The notes beneath the pieces were generated by a model. The model was not told where the DNA came from. It saw only the letters and a program-made list of their open reading frames with translations, and ran no database searches. Below are positions 1 to 7,999 of a stretch of 64,000 nt of DNA, piece after piece. How positions within the stretch are numbered: the first letter of the stretch is position 1; every line of letters starts with the position of its first letter. The position numbers and the translations under genes are program-made. The DNA is from CAIOZA01 sp964464375 (GTDB lineage: Bacteria; Bacteroidota; Ignavibacteria; Kapaibacteriales; UBA2268), in assembly GCA_964464375.1 (NCBI GenBank), contig CAYXFU010000004.1, forward strand, positions 62,001 to 126,000. Reading direction: 5' to 3'.

Positions 1-2
1 TT

Positions 3-206
3 AGGGCATATATGAGGGGAATTGACGGGATGATAAAATATTATCAGGGAGGAGTAAGGAAATTGGGTAATTCTGCAAAAAATAATACTATGGAAGATTT
101 AATATCTAAAGTAAATGCCGGTGGTCTATCTGAGATAGCTGTACAATTTGTAGATAATCAAATCAAAAAAAGAGATTACGATATAATTATTGTTTTAATA
201 CCTTAA
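3..206 (+). CDS. Hypothetical protein, probably 3' end of a gene cut by the window edge
   Basis: The reading frame is open from the window edge through an ATG at 12 to a TAA at 204-206, so this is more likely the end of a longer gene than a complete 64-residue protein. The visible part is lysine- and asparagine-rich in the middle and ends in a short hydrophobic stretch (YDIIIVLIP). No family recognised. No Shine-Dalgarno site can be judged for the ATG at 12 because too little upstream sequence is present. Confidence 0.4.
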   Translation, partial: RAYMRGIDGMIKYYQGGVRKLGNSAKNNTMEDLISKVNAGGLSEIAVQFVDNQIKKRDYDIIIVLIP

Positions 207-251
207 ATCAATTAATGCTGACTATATTTTTAAATATTAAATAATACAATC

Positions 252-701
252 ATGACCAAAATACATTTTACAATAACAATAGACGCAGACGTAAAAAAGG
301 TCTGGCATACAATGCTCGATGATGAGAGCTATAGAATTTGGACTCAGAAATTCCAGAATGGATCATATTATGAGGGAAGCTGGGATGAAGGAAGCGAAAT
401 TCGTTTTCTGGCACCTGATAAGGATGGAAAAATGATGGGTATGTTGAGCAGTATTAATGAGAATAGGAAATATCAGTTTGTTTCGATTGTGCATCGTGGA
501 CTAATATCCGGCGATATTATCGACACAACGAGCGACGAATGTAAGAAGTGGGCAGAGTCTTATGAGAATTATACTTTTATTGAACTTGGTAACAAAACTG
601 AAGTACAAATCGATATGAATGTACCTGATGAATACAGCAAAATGATGTCAGACATGTGGCCTGTTGCTCTAGACTCATTGAAAGCGGAGTGTGAGAAGTA
701 G
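252..701 (+). CDS. SRPBCC / AHSA1-like ligand-binding protein
   Basis: A 149-residue protein, the usual size for a single START/Bet v1-like (SRPBCC) fold, the AHSA1 group. The N-terminus (TITIDADVKKVWHTMLDDE) is the typical first strand plus the helix containing a conserved 'vW..l.d' pattern. An acidic 'W.eGsei.fl.pd..G' strand pair follows, and there is a long C-terminal helix (MWPVALDSLKAECEK). Such proteins bind hydrophobic ligands or act as co-chaperones, so no specific substrate can be assigned. It is cytoplasmic, with no signal peptide. It stands alone between an unrelated partial gene and the convergent TonB receptor. Confidence 0.7.
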   Translation: MTKIHFTITIDADVKKVWHTMLDDESYRIWTQKFQNGSYYEGSWDEGSEIRFLAPDKDGKMMGMLSSINENRKYQFVSIVHRGLISGDIIDTTSDECKKWAESYENYTFIELGNKTEVQIDMNVPDEYSKMMSDMWPVALDSLKAECEK

Positions 702-811
702 AGTTTTTAAGGAATATCAGTAGAGAAGTTGAAATATTAGAATGTTAGAAATTATATAATCCCTTTAATTTAGATTGAATTAATGGGATTATTGATAATA
801 TGCAGTTGACA

Positions 812-3049
812 CTATTTCAAATTAAAAGGAATTTTCATCGAAAAGGCGATGTTTCTACCCGGATTGAAATATCCTACTTCTTTCAATGTTGAAAGATGGT
901 CTATGTATTTTGTATCTAGTAAATTGTTTACAGCAAAACCTATATTAATCCTTTGATTGCTAATATTAAAACTAGCACCGACACCAATATCAATTAAAGT
1001 ATAACCTGCCGTACTTTCTTCATCAGGTGCAAAATTGTTCTGAGCGAAAGCAGTCTGAGTATTTATTTTGAAATAAGTATTGTTAAAGAACATAAGACTT
1101 TCTTTTTCAAGACGTATTTCACAGCGAATCTTATTTGCGGGAATAAAGGGCAGATAGTCGCCGTTATCTTTCTTGCCGGTTACATTTGAAAAATTAGCTT
1201 CCAAATGGAACCAATCAAGTCCCGAAGGATGATAATGAAAACCAGCTTCAAATCCATAAAGGGCTGAATTGGCTTGTAAGTATTTATAAATAGTATTTCC
1301 AAGTGAAGAAGTGTCATTGGTAGGAGAATTGTAAATATAATTATTCAAAATATTATAAAAACCTGCAATATCGAAAGTAAAATTTTGTAAATGATAATGA
1401 GCGCTTAAATCGGTTTCATATCCCTTTTCATTTTGCAAATTTCTATCCCCTAACTCATAACGTTCCTCATGTAAGCCTTTTGAAGTGAGTTCGGGCAAGG
1501 TAGGAGAACGATACGCTGAAGCAAAATTAAAACGGAAAAGAAGCTGTTCGGAAAGATTATAAGTAGCGCCGAGTGAACCGCTGAAGTTTCCAATGTTTTT
1601 ATCCAGTGCAGGACGAAAATCAGGGTCGCTACCAAGATTAACTGCTTCGGAATTTATTTGCTTGTAGTCATACCTTATTCCTGTTTGAAGATTTAATTTA
1701 TCAAAAAAAGTATATTGCAGAAGACCGTAAGCAGAATAATTATTAATCGTAGCATTGGGAAGTAGAATAACTTCCCGATTATTATTATTTGTATTAATTT
1801 GGTTGATTCCCTGAAATCCAATTATATATTTCGATTTATCAGTAGTTGGAAAATATAGACGTGTTTCGTATGAAAAAGTCTGCATAGACATATCTATTGA
1901 AATTTCATCGAGACCTTCAGCGTGAATCAAACCTGCATTCTGATATGCACCATTAACTTCCAATAAATAATTATTTATAAAAAATTTGTTTTCGGAAGAA
2001 AGTGTCTGATTGTTAAGTTTCATGTAGAACACTTCTTCATTTCTACCGCGTCCCTGTGATTTGACAAAATCTATTGCATCTGGTTCGACAAGTCCGACTT
2101 TATAATTACTGTAATCATAATATAAATTTAGAGCCATGTCAGAATTATTATAACCAAAATTGGTTTTCAAGGAATTACCATTAAATCTTGTGTTTGGCAC
2201 AAAATCACCGCCACCCTGCAAATAATCAGCATCGGTTTTATTACCAAAGCGAATACAGCCATAGAAATTATTTGTAGCTCCTTTTATTCCTAGATTATTA
2301 GTCATTCCAAGAGAATTGGAATACAACTGAAGATTGTAATCACCAACGATTGTACCGACTGGGGCTGGCTTTTCTTTGATAAAATTTACAACTCCGCCTA
2401 TAGCATCAGAGCCGTATAACAAAGATGCGGGTCCTTTGATAATTTCGATTTTCTCAACACCAAACTCATCTATTCCAAGCGGATGATGGTCTGAAAACTG
2501 ATAATTTTCATTTCTGACATTATTATTTAAAACTAAAATATCACTCATTGAAAGACCGCGAATAACTGGTTTGGAAACTCCGCTACCTTTTGAAATCATA
2601 TCAACACCTGGAACTTTAGTTAGAACTTCGGACAAATTTGTTGTAATCGGATTTGACGGATTCGACATATCCAATACATCAATTTTGACAGCATTATCGT
2701 GCTGAGTGGAATTATACGCACCTGTAACAACAATTTCGTCAGTTTCTACAGCAGTTTCTTTGAGAATCATATTAAGATTTAAAGATGAGCTACTTAGTAT
2801 TACGGTTTCCACTTTATTTTCATATCCGATATATGAAAAACGGATATTAATTTTTCCATTAGGAAGATTAATTAGTTGAAATCTGCCCTCATGGTCGCTA
2901 AGAGTGCCCTTGTTTTGTTGTAAAACAAAAATAGAAACGCCATGCAAAGGTTTATTCTCTTGGTCTGTGATTTTTCCCTGGACCGCATTTTGAGAATATA
3001 CTAATTGGCAGAACAATAGTATATATAAGAAAATGAGAATTTTTTTCAT
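812..3049 (-). CDS. TonB-dependent outer-membrane receptor, ZnuD-like
   Basis: A 745-residue TonB-dependent receptor. Residues 1-19 are a signal peptide, about 20-105 a carboxypeptidase-regulatory-like domain (VQGKITDQENKPLHGVSI), about 105-230 the plug domain, and the rest the 22-strand barrel ending in NIAFSMKIPFNLK. The plug segment contains VIRGLSMSD, a DHHPLGIDEFG stretch and KGPASLLYGSDAIGGVVN. This arrangement resembles the zinc receptor ZnuD group, which has a His-containing loop before 'iEvikGPasllyGs.aiGGvVN'. A metal, perhaps zinc, is therefore a reasonable but unproven substrate. The small His/Cys-containing protein encoded 42 bp upstream on the same strand supports a metal role. 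Energy would come from TonB-ExbBD, not encoded in this window. No cobalamin-riboswitch-sized leader is present. Confidence 0.88.
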   Translation of the reverse strand: MKKILIFLYILLFCQLVYSQNAVQGKITDQENKPLHGVSIFVLQQNKGTLSDHEGRFQLINLPNGKINIRFSYIGYENKVETVILSSSSLNLNMILKETAVETDEIVVTGAYNSTQHDNAVKIDVLDMSNPSNPITTNLSEVLTKVPGVDMISKGSGVSKPVIRGLSMSDILVLNNNVRNENYQFSDHHPLGIDEFGVEKIEIIKGPASLLYGSDAIGGVVNFIKEKPAPVGTIVGDYNLQLYSNSLGMTNNLGIKGATNNFYGCIRFGNKTDADYLQGGGDFVPNTRFNGNSLKTNFGYNNSDMALNLYYDYSNYKVGLVEPDAIDFVKSQGRGRNEEVFYMKLNNQTLSSENKFFINNYLLEVNGAYQNAGLIHAEGLDEISIDMSMQTFSYETRLYFPTTDKSKYIIGFQGINQINTNNNNREVILLPNATINNYSAYGLLQYTFFDKLNLQTGIRYDYKQINSEAVNLGSDPDFRPALDKNIGNFSGSLGATYNLSEQLLFRFNFASAYRSPTLPELTSKGLHEERYELGDRNLQNEKGYETDLSAHYHLQNFTFDIAGFYNILNNYIYNSPTNDTSSLGNTIYKYLQANSALYGFEAGFHYHPSGLDWFHLEANFSNVTGKKDNGDYLPFIPANKIRCEIRLEKESLMFFNNTYFKINTQTAFAQNNFAPDEESTAGYTLIDIGVGASFNISNQRINIGFAVNNLLDTKYIDHLSTLKEVGYFNPGRNIAFSMKIPFNLK

Positions 3050-3091
3050 TTTTATAATTTAAATTGGTTAAACAAATTTTAAATAGAATCC

Positions 3092-3418
3092 TTATTTAAA
3101 ATTGTTTAAAGGAGGTGCTCGTAAAGAAAAAGAAAAACCAATGAATTTGTTAAATAGAATTGTAATAGGTGATGGTTCAAATGAAAAAAATGTTTGCTCC
3201 AGACTGAAAGTTAGTAAAGTAGTGCTTAAATAGGTAATAAGGCTTGTCTGATCGCAAATTGAGCATTGATGTGTTGGCAGATGAATGTGCTTTTCAGTTG
3301 TTGAAGAACAATGGAAATCGTCTGAATGGATAGAATCGTGAACATTTTTATAGATTGAAGGGTATAGTAGAATACCCATTATAAGGACAACGATATATTT
3401 ATTAATTTCTTTTGGCAC
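3092..3418 (-). CDS. Small secreted or membrane protein with His/Cys motif, paired with TonB receptor
   Basis: A 108-residue protein read from a GTG directly after an in-frame TAG, so no earlier start is possible. One hydrophobic N-terminal segment (about residues 8-22) looks like a signal peptide or anchor. It is followed by a polar stretch rich in His and Cys: DDFHCSS, then HIHLPTHQCSICD. A second hydrophobic stretch and a C-terminal 'RAPP' motif follow. Small proteins of this layout, with HxH..H.C..C and a final R[AG]PP, commonly sit next to metal-related TonB receptors. It is probably co-transcribed with the receptor 42 bp downstream. The function is unknown; metal binding in the periplasm is an inference from the His/Cys cluster and the neighbour. 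The Shine-Dalgarno site is weak. Confidence 0.65.
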   Translation of the reverse strand: MPKEINKYIVVLIMGILLYPSIYKNVHDSIHSDDFHCSSTTEKHIHLPTHQCSICDQTSLITYLSTTLLTFSLEQTFFSFEPSPITILFNKFIGFSFSLRAPPLNNFK

Positions 3419-3603
3419 CTAAGATGGATATTCCATATTAATAGATTCGGAAAGGATACGTAACGGAAAAATCCACTAAATATTGTTACTGTTTAGGTAT
3501 CACTAACATAAAAATTATTCCTTACTAATTTAGCTACTATATACTACAATATTTCTGTTTAATACTCTTCTAAGTTTTTTTTAAATTTTTAACAGGAAAA
3601 TAA

Positions 3604-4197
3604 GTGAAAGAACAGAGTTTAGCACATAGATTCAGAGGCAGACTATTCGTCAATTCGGATGAGTATGCAACCATACGCCAAAGGGTAGAATCAGGAATAA
3701 TATCGAACGACAATTATTTGTCATTTTTGAGCGCATCGAAGTATGATGCTAACTTTATTGACAATCTGATAGTTATTTCAGCCGCAGCTATAATGGCTGA
3801 CGGAGAGCATCAGGAAATCGAAAAAAAGATGATCGCCGATCTTTGCAATGAATTCAAGTTTGATGTTAATGATTTCAGTGCCAGATTAGATAAGGAAATT
3901 GCAGGGATTAACAGCGTTAATTATTCTGTAATCCAAAACTATCTTAAATTAAAATTGACAGTAAGTGAAAATATCAACAATTCTCTTTTGTTCGAGTCTG
4001 CAATGCACATAATCTTGTCCGATGGAATAATGACTATGAACGAATGTAATCTCCTGGCAGATATTGGGGAATTACTCAATATTCCGACCGGTCAGATTTT
4101 AGCCAGATTGGGTCTATTCCTACGAAAAGAAGAAGAAATTCTGGTTGATGTCGAAGAAGGTATTAATTGGCGTTCATTGTCCGGATTAGCTGAGTAA
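3604..4197 (+). CDS. TerB-like tellurite-resistance-fold protein
   Basis: A 197-residue cytoplasmic protein starting at GTG 3604 (an AGGA lies upstream in 'aacaggaaaataa'). Two segments match the helical TerB/DjlA pattern with an acidic motif: about residues 57-85 (ISAAAIMADGEHQEIEKKM) and about 135-160 (AMHIILSDGIMTMNECNLL), each with the characteristic 'a..l..aDG.....E' signature. It therefore looks like a duplicated or complete TerB-fold domain. TerB-like domains bind divalent metals through these Asp/Glu residues in some members, and their physiological role is mostly undefined. No ter-cluster partners are nearby. It is a single-gene unit followed by a hairpin. Confidence 0.65.
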   Translation: MKEQSLAHRFRGRLFVNSDEYATIRQRVESGIISNDNYLSFLSASKYDANFIDNLIVISAAAIMADGEHQEIEKKMIADLCNEFKFDVNDFSARLDKEIAGINSVNYSVIQNYLKLKLTVSENINNSLLFESAMHIILSDGIMTMNECNLLADIGELLNIPTGQILARLGLFLRKEEEILVDVEEGINWRSLSGLAE

Positions 4198-4210
4198 ATG
4201 CTACAAGCAT

Positions 4211-4246
4211 ATCTTTCCTTCAGTAAGATTTTGCTGAAGGAAAGAT
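4211..4246 (+). terminator. 13-bp perfect hairpin between convergent genes
   Basis: Left arm 4211-4223 (ATCTTTCCTTCAG) pairs perfectly with 4234-4246 around a 10-nt loop. It lies between the convergent TerB-like gene and coaD, so it may end transcription from both sides. No U-tract follows on either strand, so it is an atypical terminator or a repeat hairpin. Confidence 0.5.
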
Positions 4247-4319
4247 AATAGCTTTAAAATTTTTCCTACCTTTAGAAAATTTACATTACCTACAGTATAA
4301 CACAAACCCTAATAACTAA

Positions 4320-4805
4320 TCAGTACCCAAACTTTATTTTCAGCATATCAGATACATTCTTGGGAACAAACTCTGACACATCCTGCTTGAAGCTGGCTAG
4401 CTCACGGATAATTGATGAATTGAGATAAGTGTATTTTTCGTGAGGCATGAGGAATAAAGTTTTGATGTCGGGAACAATCTTGCGATTCATCAAAGCAATT
4501 TGGAATTCATACTCAAAATCAGAAATAGCTCTGATACCGCGTACCAGAGCAGAAGCATTTTTCTGAACGGCATAATCAAGGAGTAACCCCTGATAGATAT
4601 CTACTTCAACATTCGGCAAATGGCTGAGGGCTGTTTTCGCCATATCTTTCCGCTCCTCATCCGAAAACAACTGTGTTTTTTTTGAGTTGACGGCGACGAC
4701 TACAATCACCTTATCGAACAGAGAAGCTGCACGCTCTATTACGTCGATGTGTCCGTTTGTAATTGGATCGAACGTCCCGGGATATATTGCTATTCTATTG
4801 CTCAT
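4320..4805 (-). CDS. coaD: Phosphopantetheine adenylyltransferase
   Basis: CoaD catalyses the reversible transfer of AMP from ATP to 4'-phosphopantetheine, the penultimate step of coenzyme A synthesis, in the cytoplasm. The protein is 161 residues, the usual length. YPGTFDPITNGH near the N-terminus carries the nucleotidyltransferase (T/H)xGH motif as TNGH. RGIRAISDFEYE is the conserved phosphopantetheine-binding region, and YLNSSIIRELASF holds the C-terminal SSxxR signature. The start is ATG 4805, preceded by AGAGGA. A longer in-frame reading back to 4862 begins before the Rossmann strand and lacks a site. It is monocistronic and convergent with the TerB-like gene. Confidence 0.95.
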   Translation of the reverse strand: MSNRIAIYPGTFDPITNGHIDVIERAASLFDKVIVVVAVNSKKTQLFSDEERKDMAKTALSHLPNVEVDIYQGLLLDYAVQKNASALVRGIRAISDFEYEFQIALMNRKIVPDIKTLFLMPHEKYTYLNSSIIRELASFKQDVSEFVPKNVSDMLKIKFGY

Positions 4806-4940
4806 ATTTTTCCTCTGCTTTTTTTCGATAAAGTGCTGAATAATAGGTACGTAATTTACCAAAATGTTAGGACAATATAACCCTATTTCGTTTGAATGAA
4901 GGAAAGGTTATTGTATGGAACAAAACTAATGTTAAATTAT

Positions 4941-4967
4941 GCAGGGGTACAGACAATGCACCCCTGC
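4941..4967. repeat. Intergenic hairpin
   Basis: GCAGGGGT (4941-4948) pairs with ACCCCTGC (4960-4967) in the 257-bp gap between coaD and the coiled-coil protein. There is no U-tract. It is one of many short palindromes in the non-coding parts of this window. Confidence 0.5.
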
Positions 4968-5062
4968 GAGGAAAATAAAATACATTTCTATTATGCTTAT
5001 GAATAACAGCCCCAAGCATGCCACCAGTTAAATTTTGTTAACTGATTTAGTTGCAATTTTAC

Positions 5063-6058
5063 TTATGGCTTAATCATTGGTTTTTTCTTCCTTAACCCTA
5101 AGAATATTAGTAGCCCGAGTAATCCCAATGATACTAATACTACGATTAATATATTTTCCTGAATGAATTTTGCAAGCTTGCAACCGAAGCCGCATTCTTT
5201 GTTCTCCAATAGCATTTTCATTTCGTTGATTGCAAGAAGTATTTCCGATGAATTCTTGCTGACGCATGGAATAGGACTGATTGCGAACTTGTTTGCCAGT
5301 GATTCACCGTCTGCTATATATTTTTCTATTTGTTCGGGATAGCGTTTGTTGTCAACATAGAATTTCCTTAGTGAATCAAGCATTGGAGCATCTTTTTTCA
5401 ATCGGTCGATTGTTAAAAGGAAGTTCTGCTTGAGGATTTCTCCAAGCTCACATTCGGTATTTTCGAGATCAGCTTTCAATTCAGAAGGAGTATTGTTAAT
5501 AAGCTCGCTGTTACGAGAGAAGAGGGATTTCATTCTGCGGACTATTTCCTGATTAGCATCCAAGATAGTCTGTAGATTTGCTTTTTCGTCGCGTAGCTTG
5601 CTGTTAAGTTTATTGAAACGTTGAATCTCTTTCTTGAGTTTAGCCATCTCAAGAGTCATCTGAGAGATTGTCATCTTCTGAGTAACAATTGTATCTGATT
5701 GCGCAGAGATAACTTCTTCCTGCTGTTTGGTTTTTTCCTGCTCAGTTGATAAGTCAGTAGAGAGTGTCTTTACATGCTCTTTTTGACTTTTCCATACATT
5801 ATATTCATTTATCTTCTTTTTGGAGTCGCCTTTTTTATCTTCGACAATTTTCTGGTACATTTCCCCAAAACGAGATGAATTCATCCCTGATATTGATTTG
5901 AGAAAATCAATATCAGAATTTGTCAAATCTGAAACTTCTTTTGCGGTAATTTGATTTACCTTAGCCTGCCAGCTTTGTATATCATTCTGAGCCAGAGCAG
6001 AACTTACAAATAGGATTGCTGTTAGTAATAAAGCTGTGATTATTGTTATTTTTCTCAT
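5063..6058 (-). CDS. Exported coiled-coil protein with C-terminal membrane anchor
   Basis: A 331-residue protein with a signal peptide (residues 1-23, cleaving after SSALAQ). A long coiled-coil-prone region (about 95-165, rich in E, K, Q with heptads) follows, then a globular part with few Cys. The C-terminus has one transmembrane helix (about 298-321, ILIVVLVSLGLLGLLIFLG) followed by a basic tail RKKKPMIKP. The body would be periplasmic and tethered to the inner membrane by its C-terminus. Its ATG shares one base with the TAA of the upstream lipoprotein gene (TAATG), so the two are translationally coupled and probably act together. A GGAG site precedes the start. No family recognised. Confidence 0.7.
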   Translation of the reverse strand: MRKITIITALLLTAILFVSSALAQNDIQSWQAKVNQITAKEVSDLTNSDIDFLKSISGMNSSRFGEMYQKIVEDKKGDSKKKINEYNVWKSQKEHVKTLSTDLSTEQEKTKQQEEVISAQSDTIVTQKMTISQMTLEMAKLKKEIQRFNKLNSKLRDEKANLQTILDANQEIVRRMKSLFSRNSELINNTPSELKADLENTECELGEILKQNFLLTIDRLKKDAPMLDSLRKFYVDNKRYPEQIEKYIADGESLANKFAISPIPCVSKNSSEILLAINEMKMLLENKECGFGCKLAKFIQENILIVVLVSLGLLGLLIFLGLRKKKPMIKP

Positions 6059-6591
6059 TATTCTCCGCCTACCTTTCCTTCAGTATAAATAGACCAACTG
6101 TCATCATCAGTGAGTACATAGAGTTTTCCGTCATAGTTAACGGCAGTTAGACGAAGTCTGTTGTTGCCCGGACTTAATATTTGAAAATCGAAGACTGGCT
6201 CCTGAATCTTGAGCGATTCCACAGGTAGAGGGATAGAGCAGTATTTAGCTTCATTCGGTACTTTGGGAATCAGAATCCAAAGTTTTGTGAAGTAGTTACC
6301 TGTAACGTAGTATTTTCCGTCCATCTTGGCTATAGCTACAGGAATGCCGGATGCGGGAGTGATTTTCTCTTCCTGTAGTATCGTGTTCAGGTATATATTC
6401 TCACCTGTTTCAACGATAGTAACGAGACAGTTTTCGCCGGACATAAAAGTCTTAGGGCAATTGTCTCCCTGACAGGAGAATCTCTGCGATTTAATGCAGG
6501 TTATACAGGTTTGGTCGAACTTCATTGTTGAAGCACACGAAGCCAACAAAAAACCCAAAGCGATGGTTAAAAGTGTTAAGCGAACTTTCAT
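6058..6591 (-). CDS. Lipoprotein of unknown function
   Basis: A 177-residue lipoprotein. An N-terminal signal peptide ends in the lipobox LLASC, followed by six further Cys within about 50 residues (TCITC, FSCQGDNC, ENCLV). A beta-rich domain follows (IYLNTILQEE, KYYVTGNYF, RLRLTAVNYDGKLYVLTDD), whose 'G.lyvltdd' pattern resembles one or two beta-propeller blades. ATG 6591 is chosen over a TTG six bases earlier because ATG gives a normal signal peptide and follows an AGG. The stop overlaps the start of the coiled-coil anchor protein, suggesting a two-protein envelope unit. Function unknown. Confidence 0.7.
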   Translation of the reverse strand: MKVRLTLLTIALGFLLASCASTMKFDQTCITCIKSQRFSCQGDNCPKTFMSGENCLVTIVETGENIYLNTILQEEKITPASGIPVAIAKMDGKYYVTGNYFTKLWILIPKVPNEAKYCSIPLPVESLKIQEPVFDFQILSPGNNRLRLTAVNYDGKLYVLTDDDSWSIYTEGKVGGE

Positions 6592-6828
6592 AAACAACCT
6601 AATTTAATGTAAGAAATATTTCTTAATTGAAGCAATGACGATTAAGACGATTAAGTTACAAACAAAACCTATTATTTTTAAAATAATTGTAATATTTTTT
6701 GAAAAAGGTACATTTGATTCGTATAGTTCTAAGCAAAATGCGAATATGCTTCATTGTTTGTTCGCTTCTCCAGTATGGGAATGCTAAAATTGGAATACTT
6801 GGAGATAAGTTACACGTGAATTTTAAAA

Positions 6829-7726
6829 TAAATTAATATAAATTTGTCTGAACTGTGATTTCCGTGATTTTTACGATTAAAAGCATGATTAAATACTGCT
6901 TAAATCCCTTTAGGGATGGTATATGTATAGAAAAATTCCCGAGAAACCCCCAACCCCCTTTGAAAAAGGGGGCTAATACAGGAGTTACAAATTTGGTTTT
7001 ATCTCCCCCTTGTTCCAAGGGGGATTAAGGGGGTTTCCGCTATGTGTTTTTATGCTAACTGTACATTAACAATATAACATCTATCTGCAAAAAGTTACAC
7101 GTGAATTGAAAAATAAATTAATATAAATTTGTCTGAACTGTTATTCCCGTGATTTTTATGATTAAAAGCATGATTAAATACTGCTTAAATCCCTTTAGGG
7201 ATGNNNNNNNNNNNNNNNNNNNNNNNNNNNNNNNNNNNNNNNNNNNNNNNNNNNNNNNNNNNNNNNNNNNNNNNNNNNNNNNNNNNNNNNNNNNNNNNNN
7301 NNNAATACAGGAGTTACAAATTTGGTTTTATCTCCCCCTTGTTCCAAGGGGGATTAAGGGGGTTTCCGCTATGTGTTTTTATGCTAACTGTACATTAACA
7401 ATATAGCATTTATTGGCAAAAAGTTACAAGAAAAATGAAAATAAATTAATATAAATTTGTCTGAACTGTGATTTCTGTGATTTTTATGATTAAAAGCATG
7501 ATTAAATACTGCTTAAATCCCTTTAGGGATGGTATATGTATAGAAAAATTCCCGAGAAACCCCCAACCCCCTTTGAAAAAGGGGGCTAATACAGGAGTTA
7601 CAAATTTGGTTTTATCTCCCCCTTGTTCCAAGGGGGATTAAGGGGGTTTCCGCTATGTGTTTTTATGCTAACTGTACATTAACAATATAACATCTATCTG
7701 CAAAAAGTTACACGTGAATTGAAAAA
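6829..7726. repeat. Three tandem copies of a 285-bp non-coding repeat
   Basis: The unit begins at the same sequence (TAAATTAATATAAATTTGTC) at 6829, 7114 and 7442. The first and third copies are 285 bp from start to next boundary, ending at 7113 and 7726. Each unit holds several inverted repeats: ATCCCTTTAGGGAT, CCCCCTTTGAAAAAGGGGG, and CCCCCTTGTTCCAAGGGGG. Copies differ at only a few bases, so the duplication is recent. The middle copy is interrupted by the N gap. Short open frames inside it translate hairpin sequence ('FFKGGWGF') and are not genes. Nothing else is seen in 6592-6828 or in the AT-rich stretch 7727-7999. Confidence 0.9.
7204..7303. other. Assembly gap (100 N)
   Basis: Exactly 100 undetermined bases in the second 285-bp repeat copy. 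In copy 1 the corresponding interval between the flanking sequences (6919-6974) is 56 bp. Replacing 100 N by 56 bp would give copy 2 a length of 284 bp, so the gap length is a placeholder. Confidence 0.98.
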
Positions 7727-7999
7727 TAAATACATGTATAAACATTAAAAACATAGGATAATAGTCTTAACTCTTAATCTTAAGATTTATAGAAGTTCAT
7801 TCTTTTTATTACAAATTTTTGTAACAAAACTCAAAAAAAAGCATTATTGCTTTTAAGACAGATTAAATATTATTTTTATATAAACTAAAATCATCTGTTC
7901 TACAATTTGATTTGAATGAATATTAAATCAAGGGACTGTATTTGAAACATAAATGACCCAAACTTGATAATTATTTTATCCATAAATAGATCTAGAGCA

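Noticed and set aside
3419..3603. Possible cobalamin or other riboswitch ahead of the TonB receptor unit
   Set aside because: The leader is short and AT-rich with no conserved riboswitch core recognised.
6833..7631. Open frames of about 61 codons repeated in the 285-bp units on the minus strand
   Set aside because: They translate inverted-repeat DNA (FFKGGWGF-type peptides), have no ribosome-binding site and recur only because the repeat recurs.
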